From Rhodococcus sp. 4CII (GTDB lineage: Bacteria; Actinomycetota; Actinomycetes; Mycobacteriales; Mycobacteriaceae), in assembly GCF_014256275.1 (NCBI RefSeq), contig NZ_JACCFE010000002.1, forward strand, positions 4,878,001 through 4,942,000: a stretch of DNA of 64,000 bases. The letters run 5' to 3'. Of this stretch, positions 59,252-64,000 are shown in pieces. Position 1 is the first letter of the stretch. Each line of letters opens with the position of its first letter. The notes under the pieces are model-generated. The model did no database searches, was not told the DNA's origin, and worked only from the letters and a program-made list of their open reading frames with translations. A program made the position numbers and the translations under genes.

Positions 59252-60577
59252 TCAGAGGTAGAGGTCCCGCTTCCGGATCAGGGCCGTCGCGAAAACGCTG
59301 ACCGCCGAGGTGGCGACGAGGTACCCGCAGGCCAGCCAGGGGGTACCGCCGCCGACCGCGATCAGGGCCGTGAGGATCATCGGCGTGATGCCCGAGGCGT
59401 AGATCCCGGAGAACTGGTACACCACCGACAGGCCGGTGTAGCGGATCTCGGTGGGGTACAGGCTTGCGTACAGCGTCCCCTGCGCCCCGTAGAACAGCGC
59501 GTGGACGACGCCGAACACGAGCACCATCGCGACACCGAACAGGACGAGGTTCTCCGTGCCGAACAGCGCGAAGGCGGGGAACACTGCGATTCCGTAGGCC
59601 GCGATTCCGATGAGGTAGATCCTCTTGGCGCCGTACCGGTCGACCAGCAGGCCGGAGAAGGGCAGGAGCACGGCCATCACCGTCGCGGCGAGCGTCACGA
59701 CCAGGAGGACGGGAATCTTCGCGAACTCCAGGTTCTTGGTCGCGTACGTGATCGCGAAGACGCCCCACGTGTTGAACGCGGCGCCCTCACCCCAGCGGGA
59801 GAGCAGTCCGAGAATGCTGCCCCGGCGCACCCGTCCGCGGAATACGTCCTTCAGTGGGGCGGAGGAGCGCTTCTCGAGGTCGTGCACTTCCTGGAACGCC
59901 GGAGTCTCCTCGACCTTCAGCCGGACCACGAATCCGACGAAGACGAGAATCAGGCTCAGCAGGAAGGCGATTCGCCAGCCGTAGGTGAGGAACTGGGCGT
60001 CGTCGAAGAGCACCTGAAGGGCGGCGAACACGCCGGTGCCCAAAGCCAGCCCCAGCGCCAGACCGATCTGGGGAATGCTGCCGAAGATGCCGCGTTTCTT
60101 CGCGGGACTGTGTTCGACGGCGAGGAGCACCGCCCCCGCCCATTCACCGCCCAGCGCGAATCCCTGCAGGATGCGCAGCAGGAGCAGGAGGAGCGGTGCG
60201 ATCACCCCGACCTGCGCGGCGGTGGGCAGCACTCCCATCAGGGCGGTGGCGACGCCCATGATGAACATGGTGAGTGCGAGCGTCTTCTTGCGGCCGATGC
60301 GATCGCCGATGTGGCCGAACACGACTCCGCCGATCGGCCGGACCACGAAACCGACCGCGAAGGTCGCGAACGCCAGCATGGTGCCGACGAACGAACTCTG
60401 GTCGGGGAAGAACAGCTGGTTGAACACCAGGCTGGCGGCCGTCGCGTAGAGGAAGAAGTCGTACCACTCGACCGTGGTGCCCAGGAGGCTGGCGGCGACG
60501 ACGGTGCGGAGCCGCTTGCGTCGTTCGAGGTCGGATTCGGTCGAGGGTGTGTACGGGGCGTCGGACAGCGTAGTCAT
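59252..60577 (-). CDS. MFS transporter, metabolite:H+ symporter (MHS) family
   Basis: A 441-residue, 12-helix transporter. ASLLGTTVEWYDFFLYATAA, RPIGGVVFGHIGDRIGRKK and ALGGEWAGAVLLAVEHSP are MHS hallmarks, as in the transporter at 10269 but clearly a different lineage. The ATG at 60577 gives the usual short N-terminus. It is divergent from the SsuD-like gene (135 bp apart), which makes uptake of an alkanesulfonate or similar acid possible, though this is only an inference. Confidence 0.87.
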   Translation of the reverse strand: MTTLSDAPYTPSTESDLERRKRLRTVVAASLLGTTVEWYDFFLYATAASLVFNQLFFPDQSSFVGTMLAFATFAVGFVVRPIGGVVFGHIGDRIGRKKTLALTMFIMGVATALMGVLPTAAQVGVIAPLLLLLLRILQGFALGGEWAGAVLLAVEHSPAKKRGIFGSIPQIGLALGLALGTGVFAALQVLFDDAQFLTYGWRIAFLLSLILVFVGFVVRLKVEETPAFQEVHDLEKRSSAPLKDVFRGRVRRGSILGLLSRWGEGAAFNTWGVFAITYATKNLEFAKIPVLLVVTLAATVMAVLLPFSGLLVDRYGAKRIYLIGIAAYGIAVFPAFALFGTENLVLFGVAMVLVFGVVHALFYGAQGTLYASLYPTEIRYTGLSVVYQFSGIYASGITPMILTALIAVGGGTPWLACGYLVATSAVSVFATALIRKRDLYL

Positions 60578-60712
60578 AACGCGGCGACGGTAACCCGGTT
60601 CGCTGCGATCGGGCACTACTCCGAATCACGGTGATCGAAACCCTCGCGCCAGGGCGCCCGCGTTGATGAACTGGCCTGCGCTGCCCATCTGTCGTCGACA
60701 AGAGGATCGCGC

Positions 60713-61882
60713 GTGTCTCTGCATTTCCATTGGTTCCTTCCCACCTACGGTGATTCCCGCAACCTGATGGCCGGCGGTCACGGGAGTTCCATGGCAGGAG
60801 ACCGCCCGGCCACGCTGCGGTACCTCAATCAGATCGGCGCGGCGGCGGAGTCGAACGGCTTCGAGTCGGTCCTGACGCCCACCGGCGCGTGGTGCGAGGA
60901 CGCCTGGCTCACCACGGCCATGATGCTGGAGACGACGGAGACGCTGAAGTTTCTGGTCGCGCTGCGTCCCGGGCTGCTCAGCCCGACGCTGGCCGCGCAG
61001 ATGGCGGCGACGTTCCAGTGGCAGTCGCAAGGACGGCTGCTGCTCAACGTCGTCACCGGCGGTGAGGACCACGAGCAGCGCACGTACGGCGACTACCTCG
61101 ACAAGAACCAGCGCTACGCACGCTGCGGCGAATTCCTCGATGTCATCCGAAAGCTGTGGGCGGGAACCGGACCGGTCGACTACGCGGGCGAGTACATCCG
61201 GGTGGAGAACGCGCAGTTGCAGCGCATCCCCGACCCGGTACCGCCGATCTTCTTCGGCGGGTCGTCGCCGGCCGCGGGCACCGTCGCGTCCCAGTTCGCC
61301 GACACCTACCTCACGTGGGGTGAGCCGCCCAGTGCCGTCGCCGGGAAGATCGCCTGGATTCGCGACCTCGCCGACGTCCAGGGCCGCACCCTCGACTACG
61401 GCATCCGGCTCCACGTGATCAGCCGCGACACGTCCGAGGAGGCGTGGGCCGAGGCCGACCGTCTGCTGTCCGCCCTCGACCCGGCGACGGTCGAGCAGGC
61501 GCAGCAGAGCCTGGCCCGGTCGGGTTCCGAAGGCCAGCGGCGCATGCGGGAATTGCACGGCGGAGGTAGCGCGTATTCGAAGGACGCGGGAGCACGTGCA
61601 CTCGAGGTGGCCCCCAACCTGTGGTCGGGGGTCGGGCTGGTCCGCGGCGGCGCGGGCACCGCGCTCGTCGGCTCGCACGAGGAGGTCGCCGGCCGCATCG
61701 CCGAGTACGCGGCGCTCGGACTCGACCACTTCGTCCTGTCCGGCTACCCGCACCTCGAAGAGGCGTTCAACTTCGGCGAAGGCGTCCGGCCGATCCTCGA
61801 ACGCCGCGGGCTCGTGCAGTCACGCCGTCACCGGCCCGGCGACCTGCCGGGCTCGACGGCGTTCCTGTCGTCGAGCCGGTAG
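60713..61882 (+). CDS. ssuD: LLM-family alkanesulfonate monooxygenase (SsuD-like)
   Basis: A 389-residue FMNH2-dependent monooxygenase starting at GTG 60713. HFHWFLPTYGDSRNLMAGG, NGFESVLTPTGAWCEDAW, LVALRPGLLSPTLAAQMAA and NVVTGGEDHEQRTYGDYLD follow the SsuD pattern. SsuD releases sulfite from alkanesulfonates. An AAGAGGA site precedes the start by 8 bases. No ssuABC importer or flavin reductase is adjacent; a divergent MHS transporter could supply the substrate. Confidence 0.83.
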   Translation: MSLHFHWFLPTYGDSRNLMAGGHGSSMAGDRPATLRYLNQIGAAAESNGFESVLTPTGAWCEDAWLTTAMMLETTETLKFLVALRPGLLSPTLAAQMAATFQWQSQGRLLLNVVTGGEDHEQRTYGDYLDKNQRYARCGEFLDVIRKLWAGTGPVDYAGEYIRVENAQLQRIPDPVPPIFFGGSSPAAGTVASQFADTYLTWGEPPSAVAGKIAWIRDLADVQGRTLDYGIRLHVISRDTSEEAWAEADRLLSALDPATVEQAQQSLARSGSEGQRRMRELHGGGSAYSKDAGARALEVAPNLWSGVGLVRGGAGTALVGSHEEVAGRIAEYAALGLDHFVLSGYPHLEEAFNFGEGVRPILERRGLVQSRRHRPGDLPGSTAFLSSSR

Positions 61883-61897
61883 CGGCCCCCCGGCTCG
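61872..61897 (+). terminator. Hairpin between convergent genes
   Basis: CGAGCCGG and CCGGCTCG form an 8-bp stem with a 10-base loop, starting within the last codons of the SsuD-like gene and ending 5 bases before the stop of the CGNR gene. Confidence 0.55.
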
Positions 61898-61901
61898 GGG
61901 G

Positions 61902-62414
61902 TCAGCGCGCCCGGTGACGCCGCACGGCGTCCCGGTTCGCGCACTTCGGTGAGCAGTACCGCTGACGGCCGTTGCGAGACGTGTCGGCGTAGATGGCGGT
62001 GCACTCGGCGAGTGCGCAGCGGCCGAGCCGGTGCATGCCGCGCCCGACGAGGTGTAGTGCGGTGCCGACCGAGAACAGCGCCTCGAGCACACCCGCGAGC
62101 GACTGCTGGTCGTCGCGGTAGTGGAGGTGCCAGCCGTCTCCGGCGTGGTTGGTCAGCCGCGGGTAGGCGGACGCCTTCGTGAGCATGAGATTCACCTGGT
62201 CTGCCCGGTCTTCGTCACTGGTGGTGTCCGCGATCGACGACCACCGGTCGAGCATCGCGAGCACGTCGGCCAGGTCGTCGTCGGTGACGGGGAAGTCGAC
62301 GACGATGCCGGCCTCGACACATCGGTCGACGAGGTCGTCCGTCGAATCGGGCGGACGATTCGCGAGGTCGGCGGCGAGGGTGACCGCGTATTCGCCGTAA
62401 GGGTTGAGATGCAC
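61902..62414 (-). CDS. CGNR zinc-finger / ABATE-domain regulator
   Basis: A 170-residue protein. The N-terminal helical part (YGEYAVTLAADLANRP) is an ABATE domain, and the C-terminus is a zinc finger with CALAECTAIYAD, YCSPKCANRDAVRRHR, four cysteines and the CxNR motif. These are thought to be stress-related transcription regulators with an N-terminal sensor. It is divergent from, and overlaps by a few bases upstream of, the small gene at 62440. Confidence 0.88.
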   Translation of the reverse strand: MHLNPYGEYAVTLAADLANRPPDSTDDLVDRCVEAGIVVDFPVTDDDLADVLAMLDRWSSIADTTSDEDRADQVNLMLTKASAYPRLTNHAGDGWHLHYRDDQQSLAGVLEALFSVGTALHLVGRGMHRLGRCALAECTAIYADTSRNGRQRYCSPKCANRDAVRRHRAR

Positions 62415-62439
62415 AATGCCATTACATCACGCTGAGTGC

Positions 62440-62589
62440 ATGAGCGAACATCACGAACACGACTGGCAGGAAGTATCCCGGCACCGGACGAGCACGGGAG
62501 TCGTCACGTACCTCGGCTGCACGTGCGGGCGATGGCAGTTGTCGCTGGTGGAGGCGTCGCTAGCGGAATCTAGCCATATCTATGTCTGA
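62440..62589 (+). CDS. Small hypothetical protein with CxC motif
   Basis: A 49-residue protein beginning MSEHHEHDWQEVSRHR, followed by YLGCTCGRWQLSLVE. The start at 62440 is chosen because it lies at the usual distance downstream of the CGNR divergent region; an earlier in-frame ATG at 62404 would overlap that gene. The His-rich start and CxC could bind a metal. Its small size and lack of a named family keep confidence low. Confidence 0.5.
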   Translation: MSEHHEHDWQEVSRHRTSTGVVTYLGCTCGRWQLSLVEASLAESSHIYV

Positions 62590-62677
62590 TTGCAGATGCG
62601 AATAGATTCGTCTACGGATCGCCCCTCGGGGGCGCGAAGGTCTGGCATTTTCGGCACGAGGCGCACATAATCACCAC

Positions 62678-64000
62678 GTGAGCCAAGTTACTGTTACTGC
62701 GAGTTCGCTCAATCTTGCCCAATCGGGTGGAGAGGGTGGCGGTGCGGCACTCGATCAGATCATCGGAATCTCGGTGGCGACAGCGATCATCACCGTGGGT
62801 CTGCTGTGGATCGCCTACCTGCACCGCACGCGCAAGATCACGTGGCTGCAGACGACCGCCGACGCCGCGGCCCGCGCGCTCGACCGGCCCCCGTGGGTGG
62901 CGCTGCCGCTCGTGACGTTCGTCGGGACGATCCTCACGGCCTTCTTCGGCTTCATCTGGGACGTCAGCCTGCACATCGGGCGGGGCCGCGACAACGGACC
63001 GCTCGCGAACCCCGCGCACTACTTCATCCTCGTCGGGCTCTTCCTGCTGTTCATCACCGGAATGCTGGCGATGATCCTGCCGCGCGACGAGAAACCCGGT
63101 CGGGCGGCGATCAAGATCACCCGCACCTGGTACGTCCCGGTCGGCGGCGTTCTCGTCGCCGGGGCCGGCCTCTACGCCCTCATCGGGTTTCCCCTCGACG
63201 ACGTCTGGCATCGCATCTTCGGCCAGGACGTCACGCTGTGGGGCCCGACGCACCTCATGTTGATCGGTGGAGCAGGACTGTCGCTGATCGGTGTGCTGTT
63301 GCTGGATTACGAGGGCCGGATGGCGATGTCCGGTGAGGCGAAACCGGACAGCAGGCTCATCTGGTTCCTGCGGTGCGGCACGTTCGGCGGTCTGCTCATC
63401 GGCCTGTCCGTGTTCCAGATCGAATACGACTTCGGCGTCGAACAGTTCCGTCTGGTCCTGCAACCGATGATGATCGCCGGAGCGGCCGCGTTCACCCTGG
63501 TGGCGGCGCGCATCGTTCTCGGACCGTTCGCGGCGATCGTGGCCGTCGCGGTCGCGGCGGCCGTCCGTGCGCTCACCGCTCTCGTGGTGGGCCCGGTTCT
63601 CGGCGCTCCCACCAATGTTTTCGAGTTGTGTCTCGGTGCCGCGGTGCTCGTCGAACTGCTCGCCCTCACGCCGTTGATCAAGAACCGGGTGGCCTTCGGG
63701 GCCGTCGGCGGACTGCTCGTCGCCACGGTCGGGCTCTGGCTCGAATCGCTGTGGATCGACGCGATGTACATCTACCCCTGGCCCACCAGCATGTGGCCGG
63801 AAGCGCTGGCGATGGCCTTGCCTGTGGGTATCGCCGCCGGCACCTGCGGTGCGCTGCTCGGGCGGGTCCTGCGATCCGAGGGTCTTCCGCGCCCGGCGAT
63901 CAGCCGCACCATCGTGGTCGCCACGGTCGTGGTGATCGCCGGGGCCACCGCCAACGGTCTGGTCGCCATCGTCCCGGAGAACGCCACGGCGACAATCGCT
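62678..64000 (+). CDS. Polytopic membrane protein, 3' end beyond the window
   Basis: An open frame from GTG 62678 runs to the window end (441 codons) with no stop. At least ten membrane helices are predicted. The first is near residues 28-47, and the WDVSLHIGRGRDNGPLANP and DVWHRIFGQDVTLWGPTH loops carry conserved His and Asp residues that look like metal-binding sites. There is no signal peptide other than the first helix. I do not recognise the family; copper or heme-related transport is only a guess from the histidine-containing loops. Confidence 0.7.
   Translation, partial: MSQVTVTASSLNLAQSGGEGGGAALDQIIGISVATAIITVGLLWIAYLHRTRKITWLQTTADAAARALDRPPWVALPLVTFVGTILTAFFGFIWDVSLHIGRGRDNGPLANPAHYFILVGLFLLFITGMLAMILPRDEKPGRAAIKITRTWYVPVGGVLVAGAGLYALIGFPLDDVWHRIFGQDVTLWGPTHLMLIGGAGLSLIGVLLLDYEGRMAMSGEAKPDSRLIWFLRCGTFGGLLIGLSVFQIEYDFGVEQFRLVLQPMMIAGAAAFTLVAARIVLGPFAAIVAVAVAAAVRALTALVVGPVLGAPTNVFELCLGAAVLVELLALTPLIKNRVAFGAVGGLLVATVGLWLESLWIDAMYIYPWPTSMWPEALAMALPVGIAAGTCGALLGRVLRSEGLPRPAISRTIVVATVVVIAGATANGLVAIVPENATATIA

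Noticed and set aside
1..64000. tRNA, rRNA, CRISPR, integrase, transposase and phage genes
   Set aside because: Looked for by eye on both strands; no cloverleaf with conserved T-loop, repeat-spacer array or mobile-element enzyme was recognised. A tRNA could still be missed without a covariance search.

Overview
The window looks like chromosomal DNA of a large-genome Rhodococcus or close relative (Rhodococcus jostii/opacus type). The signs are very high GC, many GTG starts, 4-base ATGA/GTGA gene overlaps, mycofactocin-type SDRs, KstD-like flavoproteins, several LLM (FMN/F420) oxidoreductases, SfnB/SfnG sulfone enzymes, and a leaderless polycysteine peptide gene of the kind known from mycobacteria. 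I saw no rRNA, tRNA, CRISPR array, insertion sequence or phage gene. The species assignment is inference.

Layout. (1) 1-5.8 kb: steroid- or terpenoid-like catabolic block: divergent PadR regulator, flavin reductase, KstD-like dehydrogenase, a four-cysteine small protein, two mycofactocin-type SDRs, a SnoaL-fold protein and a classical SDR. (2) 5.8-6.9 kb: a TauD-type dioxygenase behind a 24-residue leaderless peptide ending in Cys-Cys-Cys, a likely cysteine-responsive attenuator. (3) 7-16.4 kb: Tat-exported phospholipase C, amino-acid permease, MHS transporter, two-gene DUF2252/IclR unit, PQQ-type sugar dehydrogenase lipoprotein and a spermidine-synthase-like protein. (4) 16.4-23.9 kb: a divergent sugar-acid cluster (GntP permease, KDPG aldolase, N-acyl-D-amino-acid deacylase family, D-serine dehydratase-like PLP enzyme; then PfkB kinase, IclR, RidA). 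Its enzymes add up to a route from N-acetylglucosaminate (oxidised GlcNAc) to pyruvate plus glyceraldehyde 3-phosphate. (5) 23.9-26.7 kb: a two-TM channel with an unusual filter and small proteins.

(6) 26.8-39.6 kb: a ter stress island. Three coupled AIM24 proteins, a DUF475/TerC membrane protein and a TerD read leftward. A coiled-coil protein and then a coupled set (CitE-like aldolase, phosphoribosyltransferase-TRSP, StiP/PELOTA, HAD phosphatase) read rightward, followed by a double TerD and a TerD-plus-unknown-domain protein. This matches the ter-linked biosynthetic module predicted to make a nucleoside-like metabolite. (7) 39.6-50.1 kb: UbiB-like kinase, LLM enzyme, DUF72, an ArsR/PRISE-reductase pair around a perfect 18-bp inverted repeat, a MarR/FUSC exporter pair, a decayed membrane-protein pseudogene, a SanA-like protein and a ferritin-like/VIT1 fusion.

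(8) 50.2-64 kb: a secreted protein, then organosulfur genes (three SfnB/DszC-like monooxygenases in one operon, divergent SfnG) bounded by two copies of the same bidirectional terminator. Next come a TetR/flavoprotein operon whose flavoprotein carries a C7-tract frameshift, an MHS transporter, an SsuD-like monooxygenase, a CGNR regulator and a truncated polytopic membrane protein. The cysteine leader on the TauD gene, the sfn genes and the SsuD-like gene together point to strong sulfur scavenging.
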